Positions 1 through 7,459 of a stretch of 17,269 nt of DNA are shown here, one piece after another. The first letter of the stretch is position 1. Every line of letters starts with the position of its first letter. The notes beneath the pieces are model-generated. The model saw only the letters and a program-made list of their open reading frames with translations. It was not told the DNA's origin and searched no databases. This stretch comes from Anaerolineaceae bacterium 46_22 (lineage in GTDB: Bacteria; Chloroflexota; Anaerolineae; Anaerolineales; Anaerolineaceae), in the NCBI GenBank assembly GCA_001508595.1, contig LGHA01000009.1:1-17269 (forward strand). The letters are read 5' to 3'. A program made the position numbers and the translations under genes.

Positions 1-215
1 TGTAAACGTTCAAACCATTCCTGGGGGTAATCCTGGCTGATCCTGCCCAAGAGCCCTGCTGTACCGCCCCATAGATGAAGCCCCATAGCAGCATAAGGCA
101 GATTGCCGCCCAGCACATCAATTTGTGCTGGGCCGGAAATCGGCAGGATGTAATCCCGGTTGAGACGCCCGGCAATCACAAAACGTATTAATTTGTTGCT
201 TGTCCCCAGGTCCAT
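1..215 (-). CDS. PfkB-family carbohydrate kinase, N-terminal fragment (runs off window)
   Basis: The first 71 residues of a protein whose remainder lies left of base 1. Residues about 12-60 look like the N-terminal strand and sugar-binding part of ribokinase/PfkB kinases: a hydrophobic strand (FVIAGRLNRDYIL), then a di-glycine followed by N-x-x-x-A (VLGGNLPYAAMG), then a WGG/GLLGRIS strand. This family phosphorylates sugars or nucleosides with ATP in the cytoplasm. The catalytic GAGD motif lies outside the window, so substrate and completeness cannot be judged. The ATG at 213-215 is preceded by an AAGGA-type ribosome site that overlaps the end of the PPK2 gene; only 3 bases separate the PPK2 stop from this start, so the two are probably co-transcribed and translationally coupled. 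An alternative is another member of the same superfamily, such as an adenosine- or fructokinase-like protein. Confidence 0.7.
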   Translation of the reverse strand, partial: MDLGTSNKLIRFVIAGRLNRDYILPISGPAQIDVLGGNLPYAAMGLHLWGGTAGLLGRISQDYPQEWFERL

Positions 216-218
216 GCT

Positions 219-1040
219 TTATCCTTCTGCGATCATCGTTTCTAAACGATCGCGATAGGAATCAATATTCTCGACCTCGGCTGGATACTGCATTTCCAAA
301 TTCTTAATAGTGTCTTCGATGATAGAAGCGATCACCAGGTTGCGATACCATTTGCGGTCGCAAGGGATCACATACCACGGCGCCCAGGGTGTGCTGGTGC
401 GGCTGAGCATGTCCTCGTAGGCAGCCTTATAATGGTCCCAATGCTTGCGTTCTTCCAGGTCATCCGGGTTGAACTTCCAGCGCTTCTGCGGCCGGTCCAG
501 GCGTGCTAAGAATCGTTCAGCCTGTTCCTTTTTGCTGACGTTCAGGAAGAACTTCATGATCGTCGTTCCCTCATCTGCCAGCAGTTTTTCGAAAGCGTTG
601 ATGTGCTCATAACGCTTTCCCCACACACTTTCAGGAACCAGGTCATGGACACGGACAACCAGGACATCTTCATAATGGGAACGGTTGAAGATCACAATCT
701 CGCCGCTGCCTGGTGTGTGTTGATGCACACGCCATAGATAATCATGTGCCAGTTCCTTTTTTGAAGGCACTTTGAAGTTAACCACTTTCGTTCCCTGGGG
801 ATTAACATCGCCAAAGACATGCTCAATGGTGCTGTCTTTGCCGCTGGTATCGATACCCTGCAAAATCACCAATACCTTTCGTTTGCCTTCTGCATAGAGG
901 AGTTCTTGCAAATCTCGCAAGGTCTTATTATGCTCCTTAAGTCTTGCCTTACCATCTTTCTTCTTGATTTCACCATCGTAATAGGTTGTAAAATCATCTA
1001 AATTGACACAGGTTTCTGGCTGAATAAGATATTTGTCCAT
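219..1040 (-). CDS. ppk2: PPK2-family polyphosphate:nucleotide phosphotransferase
   Basis: A 273-residue soluble enzyme of the PPK2 family, which moves phosphate between inorganic polyphosphate and nucleotides (AMP/ADP/GDP depending on class). Visible motifs: Walker A GIDTSGKDS at residues 62-70, Walker B region FNRSHYEDV at 118-126, and the basic lid RLDRPQKRWKF at 180-190. The length matches short single-domain PPK2 proteins. The reading frame is open up to 1136, but I place the start at 1038-1040. A strong AGAGGAAAGGG ribosome site lies directly upstream there, a TATAAT lies at 1072-1077 inside the longer version, and the extra 32 residues look non-conserved. The PfkB-type kinase begins 3 bases after the stop, so the pair is probably an operon supplying or consuming nucleotide phosphates. 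Exact nucleotide preference cannot be read from the sequence. Confidence 0.92.
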   Translation of the reverse strand: MDKYLIQPETCVNLDDFTTYYDGEIKKKDGKARLKEHNKTLRDLQELLYAEGKRKVLVILQGIDTSGKDSTIEHVFGDVNPQGTKVVNFKVPSKKELAHDYLWRVHQHTPGSGEIVIFNRSHYEDVLVVRVHDLVPESVWGKRYEHINAFEKLLADEGTTIMKFFLNVSKKEQAERFLARLDRPQKRWKFNPDDLEERKHWDHYKAAYEDMLSRTSTPWAPWYVIPCDRKWYRNLVIASIIEDTIKNLEMQYPAEVENIDSYRDRLETMIAEG

Positions 1041-1071
1041 GTCCCTTTCCTCTGCTTTTAAAGTTTTGTTA

Positions 1072-1077
1072 ATTATA
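1072..1077 (-). promoter_or_regulatory. candidate -10 box for ppk2
   Basis: TATAAT on the minus strand, about 32 bases before the chosen ppk2 start. There is no recognisable -35 hexamer at 16-18 bp upstream, so this is a weak call in an AT-rich stretch. It supports the shorter ppk2 start. Confidence 0.3.
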
Positions 1078-1157
1078 AATGAAACCTGAAAAAAGCCGTA
1101 ATTTTTCTTGAGAAATAGCATCTGATGATTTTCCATATCAGAAAAGAATTGGTTCTC

Positions 1158-1184
1158 AAAAATAATTTCAGAAAAACATCTGAA
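1158..1184 (-). terminator. weak intrinsic terminator after the rarA/phosphatase pair
   Basis: On the minus strand TTCAGA (1184-1179) pairs with TCTGAA (1172-1167) around a 6-base loop, followed by ATTATTTTT. The stem is short and AT-rich, but it sits 28 bases after the phosphatase stop, where a terminator is expected. Confidence 0.35.
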
Positions 1185-1211
1185 GAATGAAAAGATTTTT
1201 TAGATCAGTTT

Positions 1212-1820
1212 TTATAATATTGGGAATTCAAAAGTGTAGTTGATCGGGCCAAAGAATGCCTGGTTATCATTCAAATACAAAACCGTCACGGACGCTGGAT
1301 GGATGCGTATCCGCTGAAAATTGTCAAGGGGCAGACCTAAAAAATACGCCACAGCCAGGCGGATCACATCGCTGTGCGCTGTGACCACGACCATTTCTTT
1401 TTCCGAAAACTCACGGCTGAGGGAAAGTAAACCATCAACCATCCGTTCCTGCGCTTCAGAAAAACTTTCTCCACCCGGAAACTTGAATTCACTGGGCTTT
1501 CCCTGGACTTGCTTCCAAACCCGTCCTTTCTTCAGTTTATCAAGGTCTTCACCTTCCCACTTTCCAAAGTTAATCTCCATCAGTGGTGGGTGTATCTTCA
1601 CAGGCAAATCAAAGGCATCGGCGATGGGTTGGGCAGTTTCAACAGCTCGTTCAAGGGGGCTGGCATACACCGCCGTGATAGGCAAGGATGTAAATGCCTC
1701 AGCCAGGCGCTGTGCCTGTGCCTGCCCCTTATGGTTAAGGTGAACACCGGGCAGCCTTCCTGTCAATTTTTTGCCGATCATATCGTTATGACCGTGCCGT
1801 ACCAATAAAAATACCGCCAT
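1212..1820 (-). CDS. histidine phosphatase family protein (phosphoglycerate-mutase-like)
   Basis: A 202-residue member of the histidine phosphatase branch of the phosphoglycerate mutase superfamily. The phosphohistidine motif is RHG at residues 8-10 (LLVRHGHND); other expected catalytic positions are R58 in ASPLERA, E82 and H149 in TAHSD. Such proteins hydrolyse phosphate esters through a phosphohistidine intermediate in the cytoplasm, but substrates vary widely and none can be assigned here. The sequence style (VRHGHND, SPLERAVETAQPIA) resembles the actinobacterial MSMEG_4193-type subfamily, from memory. The ATG abuts the rarA stop with no gap (TAAATG), so it is almost certainly translated from the rarA transcript. 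It is full length and shows no defects. Confidence 0.88.
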   Translation of the reverse strand: MAVFLLVRHGHNDMIGKKLTGRLPGVHLNHKGQAQAQRLAEAFTSLPITAVYASPLERAVETAQPIADAFDLPVKIHPPLMEINFGKWEGEDLDKLKKGRVWKQVQGKPSEFKFPGGESFSEAQERMVDGLLSLSREFSEKEMVVVTAHSDVIRLAVAYFLGLPLDNFQRIRIHPASVTVLYLNDNQAFFGPINYTFEFPIL

Positions 1821-3182
1821 TTATTTTTCCTCTGCTTGTCTATGAAGGTCTTCCATTGCTTTTTGCTGCGCTTTTCGCCAGCGTTCTACCCTTTCACGCA
1901 CCTGTGCTTCATATCCCTGGTCTGAGGGATGGTAAAACACATGACCCACCATGTTCTTCGGCAAATATTGTTGAGGCGTCCAGTGATCTTGATGCTCATG
2001 GGGGTAATCATAGCCCTGTCCATGCCCCAAGCCTTTTGCATCACGACTGGAATCCATTAAATGCATCGGTACTGGTCCAGCACCATTTTCCTCGATTTCG
2101 TGCAGGGCAGCATGGTAAGCAAAAGCAGAGTTGGACTTGGGTGCGGTCGCCAAATAGAGGGTAGCTTCTGTTATGGGGAAAATCCCTTCAGGTAAGCCAA
2201 TGTATTCATAAGCCTGCGCAGCAGCATTTGCAACCACCAGCCCCATGGGGTCTGCCATGCCAATATCCTCACCCGCCAGGATGATCAAACGGCGCAGAAT
2301 AAATCGGGGATCTTCTCCAGCATAGAGCATTTTCGCCAGCCAGTAAAGGGCAGCGTCGGGGTCTGACCCACGAACGGATTTGATAAAGGCCGATATGGTA
2401 TCGTAATGGGCATCATCGTTCTTATCATAAAGCACCGCTCGTTTTTGGATCGATTCCTGTGCCACATCCAGTGAGATATAGATTTTCCCTTCGGGGTCCG
2501 GCGCCGTGGTTTCTACCGCCAATTCCAATGCATTCAGGGCATTTCGGGCATCCCCGCCGGCCATACGGGTCAGGTGTGCCATCGCTTCAGGTGCCAGAAT
2601 CACCTCGAGTTTCCCGTAACCGCGCTCAGGGTCTAGCAAGGCGCGCGTGATCAATTCCTGAATATCCACCTCGGTCAATGAGTTCATTTCAAAAATTCGA
2701 GACCGCGAGACCAGGGCTTTGATGACGTCAAAATAGGGATTTTGCGTGGTGGCACCGATCAGGGTCAACAACCCGGTCTCAACATGCGGTAACAGCGCAT
2801 CCTGCTGTGCCTTATTCCAGCGATGCACCTCATCAATGAACAAAATTGTTCTACGTTGATACAACCGGCGGCGGTCGGTTGCCTCTGCGATCACTTTGCG
2901 CAAATCTCCAACACCGGCTAACACAGCAGACAAGTTTTCAAAATGGGCTTTGGTCAGGTTGGAAATCACCCGAGCAAGGGTGGTTTTGCCCGTTCCGGGC
3001 GGGCCGTACAGGATGATGGAAGAGAACAGCCGATCCGCATGAATAGCACGCCGCAGCAACCGCCCCTCACCGATGATATGATCCTGTCCCACGATCTCAT
3101 CCAGGGTCTGAGGCCGCATGCGGTCAGCCAGGGGCGCCTGATGCTCAAGTTGTTCTTGCAGGGAGTGGTCGAATAAATCCAT
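1821..3182 (-). CDS. rarA: replication-associated recombination protein A (RarA/MgsA AAA+ ATPase)
   Basis: A 453-residue AAA+ ATPase of the RarA/MgsA/WRNIP1 family, which acts at stalled replication forks and is related to clamp-loader subunits. Visible: N-terminal PLADRMRP and VGQDH motifs (residues 17-35), Walker [10 protein letters not shown] at 60-68, Walker [16 protein letters not shown] around 114-128, and sensor 1 GATTQNP at 143-149. The C-terminal half contains the family helical/tetramerisation region ([10 protein letters not shown], about 305-315, and the GYDYPHEH segment near the end). Length is normal. The start codon has no strong ribosome site; it is chosen because [11 protein letters not shown] matches typical RarA N-termini. 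The histidine phosphatase follows without a gap. Confidence 0.96.
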   Translation of the reverse strand: MDLFDHSLQEQLEHQAPLADRMRPQTLDEIVGQDHIIGEGRLLRRAIHADRLFSSIILYGPPGTGKTTLARVISNLTKAHFENLSAVLAGVGDLRKVIAEATDRRRLYQRRTILFIDEVHRWNKAQQDALLPHVETGLLTLIGATTQNPYFDVIKALVSRSRIFEMNSLTEVDIQELITRALLDPERGYGKLEVILAPEAMAHLTRMAGGDARNALNALELAVETTAPDPEGKIYISLDVAQESIQKRAVLYDKNDDAHYDTISAFIKSVRGSDPDAALYWLAKMLYAGEDPRFILRRLIILAGEDIGMADPMGLVVANAAAQAYEYIGLPEGIFPITEATLYLATAPKSNSAFAYHAALHEIEENGAGPVPMHLMDSSRDAKGLGHGQGYDYPHEHQDHWTPQQYLPKNMVGHVFYHPSDQGYEAQVRERVERWRKAQQKAMEDLHRQAEEK

Positions 3183-3266
3183 GGGGTGATTTTACCATGC
3201 AGGGAGGGAAACTGGAACATTTGTTTCCTGTTAATTAGGTCAAACAAAAAATCTTTGAACGCCTTA

Positions 3267-3288
3267 TCCCCGCAGCTTGCTGCGGGGA
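3267..3288. repeat. perfect GC-rich palindrome (REP-like hairpin)
   Basis: TCCCCGCAGC and GCTGCGGGGA are perfect 10-bp arms around a TT centre. There is no T-run directly after either side, so it is not a typical terminator. CCCCGCAGC/GCTGCGGGG hairpins of this kind occur as dispersed repeats in many bacterial genomes, from memory. Confidence 0.65.
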
Positions 3289-3350
3289 AATGTCCCACTT
3301 AGATTATAGATGAAAATTAGACAATTTATTTACAGGAAGCCAAGCAGTCT

Positions 3351-3390
3351 AGCCCCTCTCCCCGGGGGAGAGGCTGGGTGAGGGGGGAAG
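3351..3390. repeat. REP-like repeat (CCCTCTCC/GGAGAGG hairpin with GGGTGAGGGG tail)
   Basis: CCTCTCCC (3355-3362) pairs with GGGAGAGG (3366-3373) and is followed by CTGGGTGAGGGGGG. This matches the common dispersed repeat type with a CCCTCTCC/GGAGAGG stem and a GGGTGAGGG tail. A decayed relative occurs at 15349-15390 in this window. Confidence 0.6.
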
Positions 3391-3440
3391 GCTTTAGACA
3401 AGCTGGTACATCTTCACGAGCGAGGTGTGGCAATTATTTT

Positions 3441-3477
3441 AAAAAAGAGCGGGATAGAAATTTCACCCTGCCTTTTT
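3441..3477. terminator. bidirectional-looking intrinsic terminator after the MbfA-like gene
   Basis: GCGGG (3449-3453) pairs with CCCTGC (3466-3471, one bulged base) around a 12-base loop. On the minus strand the stem is followed by CTTTTTT, and on the plus strand by CTTTTT. It lies 20 bases beyond the stop of the minus-strand MbfA-like gene, where a terminator would be expected. Confidence 0.5.
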
Positions 3478-3496
3478 AATGAAAATAGATAATGTT

Positions 3497-4369
3497 CTAA
3501 ACGTCCACCCCAAGCCATTGTTTGATAACAAACCCAATCAAGAAACTGAAGGCTGCCACACTCAGACTGAGACCAGCCATTTTGATGAAATTCTTTCCAA
3601 ATGGTTCGTCCTTTGCCACAGATATGTAGAAATTAAACACCGCAATGATAATGACAGACGTCACCAGCGTAATTCCCAAACAAAGAAATTCATTCTTGAA
3701 TAATAAATAGGGCAAAATTAACAGGGCAACCGTGACAACATAAGCAATGCCCGTATAAACCGCTGCTTTCACCGGGTGTTTTTCCGTATCCTCGGAGCTG
3801 GTAGATAGGTATTCGGATGCAGCCATAGACAAAGAAGCGGCAATGCCTGTCACTAAACCTGACAGGGCAATCGTATCTACATTCCGAAAAGCAAGGGTCA
3901 GGCCAGCCAGAGCGCCCGTCAGCTCGACCAGGGCGTCATTCAAGCCCAAAACGACCGAACCCGCATACAGCAGCTTTTCTTCATCCAGCATATCTAGGAG
4001 AATATTCTCGTGTTGTTCCTCATCCTTGATCACAGCAGCGGCGTCAGGAATTTCTTCCTCGATTTTCTGGTAATTGACCTGTGCCTTTTCCTCACCCAAT
4101 TCCATCAACTTGAAGCCAAAGGTAAACCCAAATACTCTGCTGATAGCCGTATACAGCCAGATTTGGAAGCGGTTAGGCTTGACCGCCTCACCCGTGTAGC
4201 CTTTCCAAATTTCATAGTGACGTTTCTCATCATCACTGATTTGACACACGATCTTTCGATTTTCTTCATCCGGCAGTGTTTTCGCAATATTCTTGTAAAC
4301 GTGGTATTCAGTGATTTCCGTTCGCTGAGCTTTGATCAGCTCATTATGAATTTCATTTGATAGTTCCAT
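3497..4369 (-). CDS. ferritin-like/VIT1-CCC1 fusion, MbfA-like iron transporter
   Basis: A 290-residue two-part membrane protein. Residues 1-130 form a rubrerythrin/ferritin-like di-iron domain: glutamates at 18/21 and 93/94, and two E-x-x-H motifs (E48-H51 and E117-H120), which are the expected di-iron ligands. Residues about 133-288 are a VIT1/CCC1 transporter domain with about five hydrophobic segments, including LGLNDALVELTGALAGL and MAASEYLSTSS, typical of that family. Fusions with this order are known as membrane-bound ferritins (MbfA), which in rhizobia and Agrobacterium export iron and protect against iron and peroxide stress. A similar role (Fe2+ or Mn2+ efflux) is inferred here. The ATG at 4367-4369 follows an ideal AAGGAGG at 5-base spacing. 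A Fur-like inverted repeat lies about 52-67 bases upstream, and a terminator follows. Confidence 0.88.
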   Translation of the reverse strand: MELSNEIHNELIKAQRTEITEYHVYKNIAKTLPDEENRKIVCQISDDEKRHYEIWKGYTGEAVKPNRFQIWLYTAISRVFGFTFGFKLMELGEEKAQVNYQKIEEEIPDAAAVIKDEEQHENILLDMLDEEKLLYAGSVVLGLNDALVELTGALAGLTLAFRNVDTIALSGLVTGIAASLSMAASEYLSTSSEDTEKHPVKAAVYTGIAYVVTVALLILPYLLFKNEFLCLGITLVTSVIIIAVFNFYISVAKDEPFGKNFIKMAGLSLSVAAFSFLIGFVIKQWLGVDV

Positions 4370-4420
4370 ATTTTCCTCCTTGAATTTAAAATTAATACTC
4401 TCTTATTTTTACCTGAATTT

Positions 4421-4436
4421 TCATTACTCCTAATGA
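4421..4436. promoter_or_regulatory. inverted repeat TCATTA-N4-TAATGA, possible Fur-family operator
   Basis: Perfect 6-bp arms around CTCC, embedded in a context (TAATGATAAC) that resembles half-sites of Fur boxes. It sits 52-67 bases before the MbfA-like start and upstream of the sensor kinase promoter. An iron-responsive role is inferred from the neighbouring iron gene. Confidence 0.4.
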
Positions 4437-4451
4437 TAACTTCTTTTGTAA

Positions 4452-4480
4452 TTGTCAGGGGTTTTGTTCAGTGTTATATT
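4452..4480 (+). promoter_or_regulatory. sigma-70-type promoter for the sensor kinase/regulator pair
   Basis: TTGTCA (4452-4457) and TATATT (4475-4480) are separated by exactly 17 bp, with the start codon about 70 bases downstream. This is the best promoter match in the divergent region. Confidence 0.55.
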
Positions 4481-4504
4481 AAGAATACAGTCATAAAAAG
4501 CAAG

Positions 4505-4525
4505 GTTCACATCTATCAGGTGAAC
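4505..4525. promoter_or_regulatory. inverted repeat GTTCAC-N9-GTGAAC in the kinase leader
   Basis: Perfect 6-bp arms about 18-38 bases after the predicted transcription start and 26 bases before the kinase start. It could be a repressor operator or a leader RNA hairpin; the sequence does not decide which. Confidence 0.4.
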
Positions 4526-4550
4526 AGAGAAGCTTTTTCTCCCAGGATGA

Positions 4551-6617
4551 ATGGATAGGAAGATGTTTACAAAATTATTCCCCAAACAATTTGCTTTTCA
4601 ACTCATCCTGTTCTTTATATTATTCTCCCTTGGCACCGCCCTTGCGATCGGGATTCCAGCGACAGTACTCATCAACCAACAGACGGGGAATCAGACTCTG
4701 GCACTAGCCTATCAAACCAATCAAACCACGATCGCCTTATTCGAAAATCACCTCACCCGGTTACAAAATCAGGCTTATTTGCTCAGTGAACGACCAACAC
4801 TGAATGAATTCTTGTCGGAGGATATTGATCAACAGGGGCTTAACGACTATCTCGCGGTTTTTCGTCAGAACTCAGGCGTGGACGGCATTATCCTATGCAG
4901 CGGGGATACGCCTGTCGCCTTAGCTGGGGATCAAGCCAGCCCGGAGATTTGCAGCCTATCACAACCCGATGGTCTGATTGTGGTCGAAGGAAACGCCTGG
5001 CTGTTATCAAACTTGCCCGGAGATAGCGTATCTATTATTGTTGGACAGCTGTTTAGCCGCACACTTGAGGAATTTCGCATCCAAACCGGGATGCAATACA
5101 TGCTGTTCCAGAATAACGACCCATTATTCCCCGGGATCATCGAAGGCATTGATGCAGCGGAGCTTGAGACTCTCTCAAACCTGGAGCCGGATCAATTTTT
5201 AGCGCTTGATATAAGCGGTCAATCGCACTTAGCATCAGTTATCCCCTTAACGGAATTTAGAGAACAGGGATTTAAACTTATTGGGCTTTTGGACACAGAA
5301 GCGTTGTCCATTTTAAATCGCCAGTTCAGGAACATCATCCTGATCACCTTGATCCTGGTCAGCCTGGTGGGTGCATTGATTGCTGTATTGATATCACGAC
5401 GTATCAGCAAGCCGCTCAACCAGCTGGCTGCATCCGCAATTGACCTGAGGGGTGGTGACCTTTCAAGCCCAATTGCAGTAAGATCTCAAATTTGGGAAAT
5501 TGACCAGTTATCCAAAGCTGTCGAAGATTCCCGGATCAGTTTGAAACATTCATTGGATCAGCTTCGAATGGAAAGAGATTGGATTGAGAATCTGCTGAAT
5601 GCCATCATTGAAGGCGTGGTCACCCTTGATGAGAAAAACCAGGTCACTTTTGCCAGCCACGGACTCGAGTCCATCCTGGGCGTCACCTTTGATAACCTGA
5701 TCGGGTACCCAATTGATCAATTTTTTATTACGCCACCCGGAGAAGAACCTTTCAGCCGCCAAATCCCAAAGATGAACCAGAAAAGCAAAATCACCATCCA
5801 GAGCAAAGAGTCAGAAATGCTTTTATCGGTTTCGTCATCAAGCTTCCTCCCGCCTGAGGCTGGCAATGCCACCCGAGCATTATTAATTCGTGATGTCACG
5901 GATGAAGAACGAATCCACCGCTTGATGGGGGAATTTATGGCAAATATCACCCACGAATTTCGAACACCCCTGGCAGCGCTGTCAGCCTCCGTCGAACTAT
6001 TGATGGACCAGCTCCCGGACTTATCACTCCCTGAAACCAGGGAACTATTGGAGGCTCTGGATATTGGCGTCACGAACCTTCAAGCCCTGATCGACAACCT
6101 GATCGAAGCTGCCAGCATCGAAAGTGGACGCTTTAAAGTAAACACCCAGACAGTTGAATTCAACACGATCCTGACCGATGCCGTCAACACCATTAAACCT
6201 ATCGCGGAAAAACGAGAAATCAACATCATCACACCCCGCCAAAAAACAAGCATTCCCGTCAACGCAGACAGCCGCCGCACCTGCCAGGTGCTTGTCAATT
6301 TGCTCTCCAATGCCATCAAACACAGCCCTGCTCACGGCAGCATCACCATCACAGCTTCAATCGTCGGTAAAAAAATGCTGGTTGAGGTTGCAGACGAAGG
6401 CCCCGGCGTTGAACTGGATCAACAACCTTATTTATTTAACCGCTATACCTCATCCGTGAAAGATGAAAATTTTTCACAATTAGGCCTGGGACTGGGTCTT
6501 TCTGTGGTCAAAGCAATTGTCGAAGCACAAAACGGCGAGGTTGGTTTTAAAAATCGACAGACAGGTGGTGCCCTGTTCTGGTTCACCCTGCCCCTTACCG
6601 AAAGGTCACTCGAATGA
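4551..6617 (+). CDS. membrane sensor histidine kinase (sensor-HAMP-PAS-HisKA-HATPase)
   Basis: A 688-residue sensor kinase. Order of parts: TM1 about 13-36; extracytoplasmic sensor about 40-260 of no family I recognise; TM2 about 261-282; HAMP about 283-335 (SRRISKPLNQLA); PAS about 343-450; dimerisation/H-box with phospho-histidine H468 in ITHEFRTPL; ATPase with N-box NLLSNAIKHSP (583-593), G1 DEGPG (615-619) and G2 GLGLGL (645-650). It should autophosphorylate on an external signal and pass phosphate to the regulator encoded next, whose ATG overlaps this stop by 4 bases. The HAMP-PAS-HisKA layout resembles PhoR/WalK/VicK-type kinases. The start at 4551 has a weak, close AGGA; an in-frame ATG at 4563 is possible. 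The downstream sulfate-type importer suggests an anion signal, but this is inference. Confidence 0.92.
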   Translation: MDRKMFTKLFPKQFAFQLILFFILFSLGTALAIGIPATVLINQQTGNQTLALAYQTNQTTIALFENHLTRLQNQAYLLSERPTLNEFLSEDIDQQGLNDYLAVFRQNSGVDGIILCSGDTPVALAGDQASPEICSLSQPDGLIVVEGNAWLLSNLPGDSVSIIVGQLFSRTLEEFRIQTGMQYMLFQNNDPLFPGIIEGIDAAELETLSNLEPDQFLALDISGQSHLASVIPLTEFREQGFKLIGLLDTEALSILNRQFRNIILITLILVSLVGALIAVLISRRISKPLNQLAASAIDLRGGDLSSPIAVRSQIWEIDQLSKAVEDSRISLKHSLDQLRMERDWIENLLNAIIEGVVTLDEKNQVTFASHGLESILGVTFDNLIGYPIDQFFITPPGEEPFSRQIPKMNQKSKITIQSKESEMLLSVSSSSFLPPEAGNATRALLIRDVTDEERIHRLMGEFMANITHEFRTPLAALSASVELLMDQLPDLSLPETRELLEALDIGVTNLQALIDNLIEAASIESGRFKVNTQTVEFNTILTDAVNTIKPIAEKREINIITPRQKTSIPVNADSRRTCQVLVNLLSNAIKHSPAHGSITITASIVGKKMLVEVADEGPGVELDQQPYLFNRYTSSVKDENFSQLGLGLGLSVVKAIVEAQNGEVGFKNRQTGGALFWFTLPLTERSLE

Positions 6618-7303
6618 AGGTTTTAATCGTTGATGATGACCGTACCCTTGCCGACCTGTTAGCCTTTGCCATGCGCCGTGCCGGTTTTGAACCCCATCTC
6701 GCTTTTGACGCTCAGGGTGCCATGCAAGTTTTCGATGACCTGCCGGTGGACATCATCATTTTGGATGTTAACCTACCTGGCAGTCAGGAATTAAAAAATG
6801 GTTTTGATATTTGCCGTGAAATCAGGAAGGTCTCTGACGTCCCAATCATCCTGCTTACCGTTAGAGATGATGAAGAGGATATCGTTAAGGGATTAAATAT
6901 CGGTGCGGATGATTATATTCTCAAGCCATTCAGTCCCAGGCAGCTTGTTGCCCGGGTTCAGGCAGTCCTGCGGCGTGCTTCCGCTGAGTCTGTCCCTGAA
7001 GAAGCGCCTTACCGCTACCAGGATTTCCAATTTGATCCAGCTCGGCGGGAAGTCAGTCGGGGGGGTGAGACACCCCAGAACCTGACCCGTTTGGAATCCC
7101 GTTTGCTCTCTTACCTGATGCTCAACCAGGGCCAGGTTTTACCTGCCGACAACATCATCACGGAAGTTTGGGGACTGGATGCCGCCAACACTGAAATGCT
7201 CCGCCAGCTGGTGCACCGTCTGCGAATGAAAATTGAGCAGGATCCCGAAAATCCAATCTTGATCAAAACCTTACCGGGAATTGGTTATGGGTTTGGCATC
7301 TGA
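6614..7303 (+). CDS. OmpR/PhoB-family response regulator
   Basis: A 229-residue two-domain regulator. The receiver domain (1-120) has acidic residues D7-D9, phospho-acceptor D51 in DIIILDVNLPG, T82 and K104 in LKPF, all at expected places. The C-terminal half (about 133-229) is a winged helix of the OmpR/PhoB type, with conserved segments around LTRLESRLLSYLMLNQG and the final GIGYGFGI hairpin. It is phosphorylated by the kinase encoded just upstream (ATGA overlap at 6614-6617) and should bind DNA direct repeats as a dimer. A matching set of TGTCACA-like direct repeats starts 38 bases after its stop, in front of the transporter operon, which makes that operon the likely target. No terminator separates the regulator from the operon, so some read-through is possible. 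Confidence 0.93.
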   Translation: MKVLIVDDDRTLADLLAFAMRRAGFEPHLAFDAQGAMQVFDDLPVDIIILDVNLPGSQELKNGFDICREIRKVSDVPIILLTVRDDEEDIVKGLNIGADDYILKPFSPRQLVARVQAVLRRASAESVPEEAPYRYQDFQFDPARREVSRGGETPQNLTRLESRLLSYLMLNQGQVLPADNIITEVWGLDAANTEMLRQLVHRLRMKIEQDPENPILIKTLPGIGYGFGI

Positions 7304-7340
7304 GTAAGCTCAAGATAAGCAGGGGGAATTAAGGCGCAAA

Positions 7341-7397
7341 TTGTCACAACATTGTCACACGAATCTCACAATCGCTGTCACATCCTTTCTCTATAAT
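7341..7397 (+). promoter_or_regulatory. Pho-box-like direct repeats plus -10 box before the ABC operon
   Basis: Four direct repeats read TTGTCACA (7341), TTGTCACA (7352), ATCTCACA (7363) and CTGTCACA (7375), spaced 11, 11 and 12 bp. The last one ends at 7382, 9 bases before TATAAT at 7392-7397, and there is no good -35 hexamer at 17 bp. In E. coli, PhoB boxes are 11-bp direct repeats of TGTCA-type sequence that replace the -35 in just this way. The likely binder is the adjacent regulator. Confidence 0.75.
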
Positions 7398-7459
7398 TCA
7401 TCTGAAAGGGTACATCTGTGCGGTACACCCTGCATTAAACCAGGAAACATCGAGGATGG

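Larger units (their letters stand above)
3183..3440. other. non-coding gap with two REP-like hairpins
   Basis: No convincing gene lies between the rarA start and the downstream end of the MbfA-like gene. The stretch holds the promoter side of rarA (no clear hexamers), a perfect GC-rich palindrome and a REP-like repeat, both listed separately. Confidence 0.6.

Noticed and set aside
1041..1136. Longer ppk2 start at 1136
   Set aside because: The extra 32 residues contain a likely -10 box and lack a good ribosome site; the start at 1040 has a strong one.
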